DNA of 64,000 nt. Source: VRUE01 sp963715625 (GTDB lineage: Bacteria; Actinomycetota; Thermoleophilia; Solirubrobacterales; 70-9). Below are positions 18,459 through 25,665 of this stretch, piece by piece. Below the pieces are notes generated by a model. The model was not told the DNA's origin. It made no database searches and was given only the letters and a program-made list of their open reading frames with translations. The stretch spans positions 1,612,001 through 1,676,000 of the forward strand of contig OY970260.1 of assembly GCA_963715625.1 (NCBI GenBank). Direction: 5' to 3'. The position numbers and the translations under genes were made by a program. Numbering within the stretch: position 1 is the first letter of the stretch; every line of letters begins with the position of its first letter.

Positions 18459-18618
18459 TCCATCCTGCAACTCCGCGCACCGATCTGGCGGCTGCAAACC
18501 TTCGCCCGCCTTTGTCCTCGGTCGGCCGAATAGTCACAACTATTCGGCCTCCCTGCGTCCGCGGCGTGCTCGGTTTTCGCTCGCCATATCGGCACGGGAC
18601 TTACAGGATGGACCACTA
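18452..18618. repeat. MITE-like inverted-repeat element
   Basis: CTAGTGGTCCATCCTG (18452-18467) is repeated in reverse complement at 18603-18618, enclosing 135 bp without a gene. The left arm shares CTAGTGG with the IS982-like end, so it overlaps that element's terminus. Its size and ends fit a miniature inverted-repeat transposable element. The right end abuts a truncated gene. Confidence 0.6.
18524..18549. repeat. Perfect 10-bp hairpin inside the MITE-like element
   Basis: GGCCGAATAG and CTATTCGGCC flank the 6-nt loop TCACAA. The stem is perfect but no T-tract follows, so it is not an ordinary terminator. It could be a structural feature of the miniature element or an operator. Confidence 0.6.
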
Positions 18619-19230
18619 GTTGCGGGTGGCGTCGCCGCGCTCTTGCTCTCTGGTGGGGGAGAGGGGGGCAATCCCAAATCAGGGTCCGAGGCAGGCACCC
18701 CATCCGTCACCGCGCCGCAAGCTAACGCCGGCACGGAGAGCACCGCCCCGAGCACTGCCCCCTCCTCGACCCCCTCAACTCCTGCACCGGCCAGCCGCGC
18801 CGCGATCCTCGCCGTGCTCCACGAATACGAAAGCGCGTACTCGGAAGCCAGCCTCGCGGCCATGGGAGTGCTGCTTACTGGCGACGTCCTACGCCACGGC
18901 CTCAAAGCAGGTGGCTGCTCGACCGAAACGGGGAAACGAGCAGTGCTGGACGCCTACGAGAGCCAGTTCTCCCAGAACGGGCCGGTCGGGTACGACTTGG
19001 TCGGGCTCGGCGCCGGCAACGTGCAGCTTCTCGGCGACGACGAAGCCCGGGTCGAAACCGAATACTCAATCGCAGCGGCGAACAACTCGGGACCGATTAG
19101 CTTCACCCTCGTCGATCGCGGCGGCAGTTGGCGGATCAGTGAAGTAGATGCGACGTGCAGCCCTGGGGCAAGCGCTCCCTCAGCCGACCCGTATCGATTG
19201 AGGGAGGCGGGGTCAACTTGGACCGCTTGA
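18619..19230 (+). pseudogene. N-terminally truncated membrane-anchored protein
   Basis: The frame enters from the MITE-like end at 18618. VAGGVAALLLSGGGEGGN looks like the end of a membrane helix. A Thr/Pro/Ser-rich linker and a roughly 110-residue NTF2/SnoaL-like domain follow (ILAVLHEYESAYSEAS ... GSWRISEVDATCS). The amino-terminal part is lost at the junction. TTG 18643 is the only early start. The C-terminus (from 19161) is encoded in a 212-bp segment that recurs at 36186. The last codons overlap vapC, which is convergent. Confidence 0.55.
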
Positions 19231-19638
19231 ACGAGCGGATCCGGTTGGAGGCTCTGCGAGGCCCTTCGAGATCAGGTCTCGCTGATCGCAGCTGACGAGG
19301 CGATGCCCAGCATCACCTGCTGCAGCTGCGTACGCGGCGTCGTAGACGGAGATGCCGTGGCGCTCAGCGATCTCGGCAGCGCGCATCAGCATGGTCTCCG
19401 TAGATGAGACGACGCCTCCGTCATGACTGAGCCTCTCGATCACGGCGAGAAGTGGCGCGACGGAGCCCGGCGAGCGCCATCCCCGCACGGCGACATTGGA
19501 GACCTCATAGCGGGCGAGGTCGAGCGTGGCGAGGGTGGCCTCGGCGTCTTCCAGCAAGGCTCGTGCCGGCCTATGGTGGTTGTCCTCGGGATCGAAGGCC
19601 GCGAGTAGGACGCTCGCGTCGAGAAGCAGCGTCGTCAC
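19213..19638 (-). CDS. vapC: VapC-type PIN toxin
   Basis: A 141-residue PIN-domain protein with LLLDASVLLAAFDPED (first Asp), an acidic centre near STETMLMRAAE, and ISVYDAAYAAAAGDAGHRLVSCDQRD (later Asp residues). It would be a metal-dependent RNase neutralised by the antitoxin encoded just upstream. ATGA overlap at 19635-19638 couples the two. The 3' 160 bp are duplicated at 36213-36397. Confidence 0.85.
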   Translation of the reverse strand: MTTLLLDASVLLAAFDPEDNHHRPARALLEDAEATLATLDLARYEVSNVAVRGWRSPGSVAPLLAVIERLSHDGGVVSSTETMLMRAAEIAERHGISVYDAAYAAAAGDAGHRLVSCDQRDLISKGLAEPPTGSARSSGPS

Positions 19639-19862
19639 GGACCGGGCCGCGTCGCCTTTACCTGCTCCGCGGCGCGCCCGCCGTGGGGCGAGGCATCGCC
19701 GAGCAGCGATCGCATCGCCGCCGCTCGGCCCTCGCGGCGTTGGCGTAGGGCCGCGTCGGCGAACCCCCGCATGACGGCGCTGCGAGTCGTGCCGCCGCGC
19801 TGCGCCTCAGCGTCGACCTCGGCGAGAAGATCGTCTGGAAGGGAGACCATGACCTTTGCCAT
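19635..19862 (-). CDS. vapB: Ribbon-helix-helix antitoxin
   Basis: 75 residues from the ATG at 19862. MVSLPDDLLAEVDAEAQRGG then TRSAVMRGFADAALRQRR is a typical ribbon-helix-helix DNA-binding start. The C-terminal tail would wrap the PIN toxin. The longer upstream frame runs through non-coding repeat DNA and is rejected. A strong palindrome immediately upstream suggests autorepression. Confidence 0.85.
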   Translation of the reverse strand: MAKVMVSLPDDLLAEVDAEAQRGGTTRSAVMRGFADAALRQRREGRAAAMRSLLGDASPHGGRAAEQVKATRPGP

Positions 19863-19869
19863 GCAATCA

Positions 19870-19885
19870 GTATACCCAGGTATAC
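19870..19885. promoter_or_regulatory. Palindromic operator of the vapBC pair
   Basis: GTATACC-CA-GGTATAC is a perfect 7-bp inverted repeat, centred about 15 bp upstream of the antitoxin start. TATACC also resembles a -10 element on the minus strand. Ribbon-helix-helix antitoxins bind such sites as dimers of dimers, so autorepression is inferred. Confidence 0.7.
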
Positions 19886-19897
19886 CAAGCAACTTCG

Positions 19898-19971
19898 CTG
19901 GGGCAAGAAATGGGGCAAGGCGCCCCACAGATTCCAGCCGATCTCCACGTAGCTCGATCGCACGAAAACCG
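19898..19971 (+). repeat. Integrase-tail-like repeat, copy B
   Basis: Matches 999-1072 with three mismatches. As there, it precedes a tRNA-Met 3'-half. From 19955 onward the sequence is also shared with 36397-36500. Confidence 0.65.
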
Positions 19972-20016
19972 CTTGAAACCGCGCTCCACGTAGTCCAGCC
20001 GAGTTCACGGTTCATC

Positions 20017-20058
20017 CTCATAACCCGGAGGTCGCGGGTTCGAATCCCGCCCCCGCTA
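20017..20058 (+). repeat. tRNA-Met 3'-half, attachment-site scar 2
   Basis: The same 42 bp as scar 1 with a single change (CCCGGAGG for CCCGAAGG). No 5' half of a tRNA precedes it. Unlike scars 1, 3 and 4, no terminator hairpin follows. Confidence 0.82.
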
Positions 20059-20171
20059 TACCAAAAAGAAGTGAGTAGTTCGGTCTTGAGATTGAACCCC
20101 AGGGCGACCGCCGCCGCGCAGTGGCCTGTGGAGCCAGTCGACTTCGATCGGCGCGCTACTCTGATATCGCG

Positions 20172-20384
20172 ATGTGGGGGTTTTCCGGACGTGACGCCGC
20201 TATTGCTGTCATTGCCAGCGTTGTAGCCGCCTACGGGACCTTCCGTGATTGGCGGGTGCCCGATGCCTACACGCCGAATCCGAATCTTCTCCAGCGCATC
20301 TTTGTACAGATGGCAGTTACCGCAGTCGCCCTGTTCGTGCTCCCGTTCGAGAACGTTGCCAGGGTGGTTCAACGGGCTCGTTAG
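20172..20384 (+). CDS. Small membrane protein
   Basis: 70 residues from the ATG at 20172. Two hydrophobic stretches (AAIAVIASVVAAYGTF and FVQMAVTAVALFVLPF) are joined by an Asp/Pro-rich loop. It could be a phage- or island-encoded two-helix protein. No recognisable family and no neighbouring partner; moderate doubt whether it is expressed. Confidence 0.45.
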   Translation: MWGFSGRDAAIAVIASVVAAYGTFRDWRVPDAYTPNPNLLQRIFVQMAVTAVALFVLPFENVARVVQRAR

Positions 20385-20410
20385 GTCCGCGACTTCAGGG
20401 GGGCGCTGCC

Positions 20411-20794
20411 TCAGACTCGAACAACAGTCACTTCCCCGAAGGAGGAAAAGTCGGCATCTTGAGTGACCACTGACACCCCGTGACGCATTGCGGTCGCGGC
20501 GATCCAGGTGTCGTGTCGGCGCAGGCGACGACCGCGCGCCAGCTCTGCCGAAGCGATGCGGGCGAAGCAGCTCGCGACCTCGGGGTCGACCGGCAGGAGG
20601 GGGTAGGTGGCTTGCACTCGGGAGAGCGTGGCAAGGCGGACGGCGCGCGCGTTGGACTCGGTCGCGCGAAGCACGCCCAGCTCGAGCTCGGCTGCGGTTA
20701 TCACCGAGACGGCGATCTCCTCGGGAAGCTCACCCAGCTTGCGGCCCGTCTCTTGGGCGACGAATACCGAAGTGTCGGCGATGGCTCGGCTCAA
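20411..20794 (-). CDS. vapC: VapC-type PIN toxin
   Basis: 127 residues. IADTSVFVAQETGR (first Asp), VSVITAAELELGVLRA (Glu), RRHDTWIAATAMRHGVSVVTQDADF (two late Asp). These are the four acidic positions of PIN RNases. The start codon overlaps the stop of the Phd-type antitoxin gene (ATGA at 20791-20794). A second, unrelated VapBC pair within 1 kb of the first. Confidence 0.88.
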   Translation of the reverse strand: MSRAIADTSVFVAQETGRKLGELPEEIAVSVITAAELELGVLRATESNARAVRLATLSRVQATYPLLPVDPEVASCFARIASAELARGRRLRRHDTWIAATAMRHGVSVVTQDADFSSFGEVTVVRV

Positions 20795-21042
20795 ACGTCG
20801 TCGAGCTCCGCGCCACGAATCTCGGCAAGGTCGGCGAGCAGGGCGGGATCGGCAGGCGCCTCATGCACAATGCGGCGGAGCTCTGAAGATGGGACCCAGG
20901 GATCGCGATCCCTGGCATGGGGAAGGATGTCGGCGACTGGACGGCGGTTGACGGTGAGTGTCAGTCGTTCGCCGGCTTCCAGCTCCGAGACAACGGCAGA
21001 GGTGGAGTTCCGTAGTTCGCGTATTGAAACGGCTCGCGCCAT
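20791..21042 (-). CDS. vapB: Phd/YefM-type antitoxin
   Basis: 83 residues. AVSIRELRNSTSAVVSELEAG then LTLTVNRRPVADILP is the classic Phd/YefM DNA-binding fold. The acidic C-terminal half would bind the PIN toxin. The gene is first of the pair and is expected to repress it. Confidence 0.87.
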   Translation of the reverse strand: MARAVSIRELRNSTSAVVSELEAGERLTLTVNRRPVADILPHARDRDPWVPSSELRRIVHEAPADPALLADLAEIRGAELDDV

Positions 21043-21148
21043 GTGCTCGACTGTAGCACTGATTGCGACAAAGCGTTGGCAATGGCTTTCTCAAGCCAAA
21101 TAACGGACCTCGCTGATCTGGTGCATGGTCGCTGATATCCGTTCGAAT

Positions 21149-21170
21149 CCCCGGAAACGGGGTCTTTTTC
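21149..21170 (+). terminator. Short terminator hairpin
   Basis: CCCCG-GAAA-CGGGG followed by TCTTTTTC is a compact intrinsic terminator with a GNRA-like loop. It is preceded by GTTCGAATCC, which resembles a T-loop, so it may be the tail of another eroded tRNA. Confidence 0.6.
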
Positions 21171-21171
21171 A

Positions 21172-21530
21172 TGCGGCGGCCGGTCTGCCAGGACCTGGAT
21201 CGGGGCGACGGGCTTGAGGCGCATCGACTCGCGCAGCACCGCCTCGCCGTAGCGAAGCCCCTCGACCGCCTCGTACTCGGCGGGGAAGCGCTCGGCGCCG
21301 AGCACCTCGCGCGCCTCCTCCGCCAGCGTGCCTGGGCCTCGGGCCTCGAGGCGAAGAACCAGATCGTCCAGGCCATCGTGTGCGCCGTGGTGTCCTCGCC
21401 GGCGAAGAGGAGGGTGAAGACGTTGCCGACTCTTTCCTCGTTGCTGAAGGTCCTGTCCTTTTCCTGGGCCGCGATCATCCCCTCGAGGAAGTTCTCGGGC
21501 GACTCGCGCAGCTCCGGCCTCGCTGCTGCG
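21172..21530 (-). pseudogene. Cytochrome P450 fragment
   Basis: Two overlapping minus-strand frames join at about 21330. One encodes the I-helix (VGNVFTLLFAGEDTTAHTM) and the other the K-helix (YGEAVLRESMRLKPVAPI, with ExxR). The heme-binding cysteine loop and both termini are missing. A remnant of a roughly 450-residue P450, cut on both sides. Confidence 0.75.
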
Positions 21531-21534
21531 CGCC

Positions 21535-22118
21535 TCGGGCGCGCCGGAGAACTGGCACGACGCCCTCTTCTCCTGCAACCATGCGGAGTGGTACGTCGAG
21601 AAGGTCGAACAAGCGGCCGAGCGTTTCGTCGGCGCGAGCGCCGGATCGGCAAGTGGCTCCGATTCGATCTGTGCTGCGGGCGTGCCTGGCGCGCCGTGCT
21701 CGATCAAGCGGTGCGCCTGTTCTCGCCGCGGGAATTCAAGCCGCTGCCGGCGCGGCTTTGGGTAGGCGGCGGTGCTCCGGAGGCGGTTGACCCTCGAATC
21801 TGGCCCGACGCGGTTCTGGCTGCTCGAAGGCTTCGACCTGCGCGTCACCGCCGCGCGCGAGGCGGGTCACAACACCCACGGCGACGGCACGGCGATGGAC
21901 ATGGTGCCGGCGGCGGGCCGCAGCTGGGACGCGACGGCGCTGCGCGCGGCGCTCGCCCTCGGCTGTCCGGGGCTGTGCGCACCGCGGAGCTGGGTGGAGG
22001 TCTTCCCGTGGGCTTCTGGGCCTGGCTCACAAGCCCTTTCGCTGACGAGGGCAGTGTGGGTGATACGCGGGATCAAGTCCATGATCAGATCAGAGGTCCC
22101 CCCAAGGCCAGGAGATTG
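21535..22118 (+). other. Gene-fragment graveyard
   Basis: Several short plus-strand coding remnants in different frames, none with a start or full domain. One near 21545-21620 reads NWHDALFSCNHAEWYVEKVE. One near 21775-22000 reads LLEGFDLRVTAAREAGHNTH followed by DGTAMDMVP, which resembles a His/Asp zinc-peptidase or VanY-like cell-wall hydrolase of actinobacterial phages. No intact gene is supported. Confidence 0.45.
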
Positions 22119-23087
22119 CTAACGAAACTTGTCGAGCAGTTCCTGGGCTTCGGGGATACCTGCTGCTACGGCCTTTTCGAGATAGGGTCGCGCTGCGCCA
22201 GCGTCGTTTGATCCCGCTTGTTCGGCAAGCCATGCCATGAGCTTTCCGAGCTCAAAGGAAGCACGTGCATCTCCGGCAAGATCAGCATCAATCCAGGCGC
22301 TCATGGCCTCCTGGTTGTTTTTCAGTTGCCGCTGGATGAGACCCACAAGGAAAAGGCCCCCAAAGACCTCCTGCTCAGCGGCCTGCTTGGCTATGTCGAG
22401 TGCGCCATGGATGTCCTTGGCTTGGTAGCGCATTACCCCGGCGTTGTACAACGCGGACTTCCAGCCGTGTTCGGCAGACCTTTCGAAGGCCCGTGAGGCA
22501 TCTGCTAGATCGCCCCTCCCTTGGAAGTAGGTCCCCAATTCGTGTGCCGCTGCGGGGCTGCCTTTGGCATCAGCCGCTTGGAGACCGGCGATGACAGCAT
22601 CGCGGTCACAAATCGACTCGATGATGGGAAAGTTTCCTGAGTTGTTGGCCCACAAATCGTCGAGGTCGTCCATCATCACGAATGCGTCGTAGTGATCAGT
22701 GGTCCATTGATCTGAAGGAGGCAACTGCCCGGGCTCCAGATGATCCATGTGTCGCGCCCAGACTGCTACAAGTCTGATGACCTCCTCATGTGTCCCGGCT
22801 CCTCGCTTGACACGCAGCGCGATGTACTGTGCATCGGCGCGCTCACTGCCGGCGTCGGCGCATCGTTTGAAAGCCTCCTCAGCTTCCTCGGTTGCCCCTC
22901 TCTCCTTGAGAAGCCGCGCGAGGTTTCCTGTCCCATTGAGCACGCCCTTGGCGTCGAGCTTGCGATACTCGGCAATCGCCTCGTCAGTATCTCCTCGATC
23001 CGCGAGCAACCTAGCCAAGTCAAGAGCCGCCTCGGTGTCACCTCGGTCAGAGGCATCACGCAACGCTCGCTCTTTCCCAGAGGTCAC
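22119..23087 (-). CDS. Sel1/TPR-repeat protein
   Basis: 322 residues made almost entirely of paired helices. The N-terminal TPR-like units (ARLLADRGDTDEAIAEYRKL, ARLLKERGATEEAEEAFKRC) are followed by Sel1-like units near the C-terminus (AAHELGTYFQGRGDLADASR, ALYNAGVMRYQAKDIHGAL, ASFELGKLMAWLAEQAG). No signal peptide, so cytosolic; a scaffold for protein-protein contacts is the family's usual role. It is divergent from the kinase operon with a 250-bp gap, so it may be an adaptor for that system (inference). Confidence 0.75.
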   Translation of the reverse strand: MTSGKERALRDASDRGDTEAALDLARLLADRGDTDEAIAEYRKLDAKGVLNGTGNLARLLKERGATEEAEEAFKRCADAGSERADAQYIALRVKRGAGTHEEVIRLVAVWARHMDHLEPGQLPPSDQWTTDHYDAFVMMDDLDDLWANNSGNFPIIESICDRDAVIAGLQAADAKGSPAAAHELGTYFQGRGDLADASRAFERSAEHGWKSALYNAGVMRYQAKDIHGALDIAKQAAEQEVFGGLFLVGLIQRQLKNNQEAMSAWIDADLAGDARASFELGKLMAWLAEQAGSNDAGAARPYLEKAVAAGIPEAQELLDKFR

Positions 23088-23335
23088 TGCGAACCGCCCA
23101 GTTCGCTACATCCGCTCCTCGGAGCACATATTTCGATTGCTCTCAACATAACCCCTCCTATGGCTAAGCCTGGGGAACCCTATGCCGAGCGCAAAAATAA
23201 AGCATCGCATCGCTTCGATCCGAACCACTCGCACCGCCTGTATGGGGGCTCAAACCTAGCCATGCCGGATCCCAGGACACCACCGTAAACATCCCGTATC
23301 CATCTGGTTGCTTCTCTGCTGGACTTCGTGAGAGG
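23088..23335. other. Divergent intergenic region upstream of the kinase operon
   Basis: About 250 bp between the Sel1 gene and the kinase leader ORF. It is somewhat less GC-rich (for example TATTTCGATTGCTCTCAACATA near 23125) and must hold the promoters of both directions. I see no convincing -35/-10 pair or palindrome. Confidence 0.4.
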
Positions 23336-23416
23336 ATGAGCGGGATGCCCAGTCACGACGGGGCCCATGCGGGGGGCTTGCAGCTGAACATCGCCCGGCA
23401 GAGGAGGCGGCGATGA
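23336..23416 (+). CDS. Leader ORF coupled to the kinase
   Basis: 26 codons from the ATG at 23336, ending in a TGA that overlaps the kinase ATG (ATGA, 23413-23416). The peptide begins MSGMPSHDGAHAGGL and ends in a basic run (ARQRRRR). Its start region resembles that of the membrane protein at 32436 in both protein (MNSMSSQQGTRAGGL) and surrounding DNA, so it looks like the truncated start of a paralogue. It may act by translational coupling. Confidence 0.5.
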   Translation: MSGMPSHDGAHAGGLQLNIARQRRRR

Positions 23417-25158
23417 GCGCTGCCGAGACACCGGAGCCGAACTCGGCGCCGCCGACCCGCGTCGACCGCGGCGAAGCTCCGCCCACCACCCTCGACGACT
23501 CGGCAGCGCCGCCCACCTTGCTTGACGGCGCCGCTCCCCCGACCACCCTCGACGGGGCGGGCGGGGGCCACACCTACGTCAACCTTCCCAGCCCCCTGCT
23601 CGAGGACTACGAGACCCTCGGCGACATGGCCTCTGGCGGCGAGGGCGACCTGCTGCTCGCCCGCCACCGGCCGACCGGGGAGAAACGGGTGGTCAAGATC
23701 TACCGCGGCGACCGCCGCCGCGACGAGCGGGCCCTGGAGATCCTCTCGGCGGCGGATCCTGCCCATGTCGTTGTTATCCACGAATCCGGTCAGCACGGTG
23801 GGCGCTGGTGGGAGGTGATGGAGTACTGCGAGCACGGCTCGCTGGTGGACCTCATCGCCCGCGAGGAGCGCCTACTGCCGACCGAGCGAATCGAAGAAAT
23901 CATCGCCGAGGTGGCGGCGGCGCTCACCCACTTGCATGAGCTGAAGATTCCCCACCGCGACCTGAAGCCGGCGAACATCATGGTTCGCTCGCTAGAGCCC
24001 GAACTCGATCTCGTTCTCGCCGATTTCGGCCTCGCCCGGGTCCTCGACTTGAGCAAGGAGATGCACTCGCGGCTGATCATCTCGGCCGCCTACGCCTCCC
24101 CGCAGGCCTCGAGCTCGGGGGCGATCTCCCCGCCGATGGACTGGTGGTCGCTGGGCGTGATCGTCGCCGAGCTTGCCCAGGGTCGCAACCCCTTTCAACA
24201 GGAGAATGGTGAGTGGCTCTCGGACCGGGTGATCATGGACTGGATCTCCTCCCGTCCGATCGACCTCTCGGGGATCGAGGACGAGCGCATCGCCAACCTA
24301 TGTTGTGGCCTCACCCTGCGCGACGATCGCCGCGGCCACCGCTGGGGAGCCGAGCAGGTGAGCGCCTGGCTGCGCGGCGAGAACCCCGAGGTCGCGGCCG
24401 AGGCCGAGGCTCCCTCAGCGCCTCGGGCCGCCGCCAGCCCCTTCCCCTTCATCGATCCGCAGAGTGGCCGCACCCGTCCCTTCACCGACCCGGCCGAGCT
24501 CGCCCACGCCCTCGCCCAGGAGTGGGAGGAGGCCTGCGAGCTGCTCTCCGGGGCCGCCTCCCACCGCGCCGAGCAGCGCGCCCTGCGCAACTTCCTGCGC
24601 AGTCTCGAGCTGACCGAGGCCGAGCAGATCCTGGCCGAGCAGGAAGACGTCGAGGAGCGCCTCGTCCGCCTCCTGGTTGAGCTAGACCCCGCGATCGCGC
24701 CAACCTTCCGCGGCTACTCGATCGACCGCGACGGCCTGCTCGCCCTCGCCCGCAGCGAGGGGGAGGGCCCGGCCTCGGCTCTGGCGGCAATCTTCTCCGA
24801 GCGCGTCCTGCTCGACTACTCGCGCAGCGCTGGGCACGCCGACCTCGCCGAACTCGACGCCGCATGGCACGAGGAGCTCGCTATTTTCGAGCGCGCTCTC
24901 GACGGGGCTCATTCAGAGGATGGCAAGCAGGTGATCGCAGATCGGCGCGAGCGCGAGGCGGCGACGACCGCAGCCCGGGCCCAGATCCTCGCGGCGCTGC
25001 TCGATGCCGACACCCGCCGTCAGGTTCTGGAGAGCGCCGCGGATGCCGCCGCCGACGAGGGTGCCCGCCGCCAGGGCTGGTTCGACGCGATGGCGGATGG
25101 CGCCGATCCGGGGGCGGTCGCCGGGACGCCGCCGGAGAAGTACGAAAAGGGGGAGTAG
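23413..25158 (+). CDS. Soluble Ser/Thr protein kinase with TxxD repeats
   Basis: 581 residues. The kinase domain spans about 65-320: the Gly-loop region LGDMASGGEGDLLL, Lys95 in VVKIY, HRDLKPAN (181-188), ADFG (203-206) and MDWWSLGVIVAEL. Before it, residues 13-47 hold four PPTxxD repeats (Thr15, 25, 35, 44). pT-x-x-D is a preferred FHA ligand, and an FHA protein is encoded in the same operon. After it lies a 230-residue helical acidic region. There is no transmembrane helix or PASTA domain, unlike PknB, so the kinase is cytosolic. First main gene of the operon; the start overlaps a leader ORF. Autophosphorylation of the repeats is inference. Confidence 0.9.
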   Translation: MSAAETPEPNSAPPTRVDRGEAPPTTLDDSAAPPTLLDGAAPPTTLDGAGGGHTYVNLPSPLLEDYETLGDMASGGEGDLLLARHRPTGEKRVVKIYRGDRRRDERALEILSAADPAHVVVIHESGQHGGRWWEVMEYCEHGSLVDLIAREERLLPTERIEEIIAEVAAALTHLHELKIPHRDLKPANIMVRSLEPELDLVLADFGLARVLDLSKEMHSRLIISAAYASPQASSSGAISPPMDWWSLGVIVAELAQGRNPFQQENGEWLSDRVIMDWISSRPIDLSGIEDERIANLCCGLTLRDDRRGHRWGAEQVSAWLRGENPEVAAEAEAPSAPRAAASPFPFIDPQSGRTRPFTDPAELAHALAQEWEEACELLSGAASHRAEQRALRNFLRSLELTEAEQILAEQEDVEERLVRLLVELDPAIAPTFRGYSIDRDGLLALARSEGEGPASALAAIFSERVLLDYSRSAGHADLAELDAAWHEELAIFERALDGAHSEDGKQVIADRREREAATTAARAQILAALLDADTRRQVLESAADAAADEGARRQGWFDAMADGADPGAVAGTPPEKYEKGE

Positions 25159-25161
25159 CCG

Positions 25162-25665
25162 ATGGCTGAGGTCTCGCTCGGGCATGCCGTCGCGGTCGCC
25201 GCCCTGGCGCCGGTCGCCGAGCGGCTCGCCGACGAGCGGGCGCGCGAGGAAGCGGAGGCGGAGCGCCGGCACCGGCTCGAAGACGAACTGGAGGCACTTC
25301 CGTCCTTGGAGCGGCCAACGCCGCCCGAGCCCTGGAGCCCGTGGTGGGTAAGTTCGAGGCTGAGGCAAGAAATACTGCGCGGTCTCCTCCTCAACAGGAT
25401 TCCGATGCTGGTCGTTTACACCGGCCTGGCGATACTCGCCTTCATGCTCATATTCGGTTCGGAAATCGCGGGGATCGTCCTGGGTGTCCTGTGCGGCGTG
25501 GCGCTGGTCTTCGCGTGGGTCAAAAGGGAAATACTCGACGTGCTCCAGCATGGGAGGGGGATGGCCAAAGCCCGCGAGGGCTACTCCCGGGCGGTCAAGG
25601 CCTACGATGCGCGTGAGGCCGAGCGCGCAGCGATCGAGGCGAAGTTCGGGGAGGGTGCGGCATGA
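25162..25665 (+). CDS. Two-TM protein with EVSLGxAVAxxALAPVAERLA start
   Basis: 167 residues. The N-terminus (EVSLGHAVAVAALAPVAERL) is followed by an acidic coiled coil and a Pro-rich stretch. Two membrane helices lie at about 80-115 (MLVVYTGLAILAFMLIFG, AGIVLGVLCGVALVFAW), then a helical tail. The N-terminal motif recurs in the proteins at 25662 and 32436, so it probably marks a shared binding site. It is 3 bp after the kinase and overlaps the next gene by ATGA. Function unknown; membrane anchor for the kinase system is a guess. Confidence 0.75.
   Translation: MAEVSLGHAVAVAALAPVAERLADERAREEAEAERRHRLEDELEALPSLERPTPPEPWSPWWVSSRLRQEILRGLLLNRIPMLVVYTGLAILAFMLIFGSEIAGIVLGVLCGVALVFAWVKREILDVLQHGRGMAKAREGYSRAVKAYDAREAERAAIEAKFGEGAA

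Noticed and set aside
19771..20226. 151-residue plus-strand ORF across scar 2
   Set aside because: It runs antisense to vapB, then through the integrase-tail repeat and the tRNA fragment; no start signal or domain.
23413..25158. PknB-type receptor kinase
   Set aside because: No transmembrane helix and no PASTA domains; the tail is soluble and helical.
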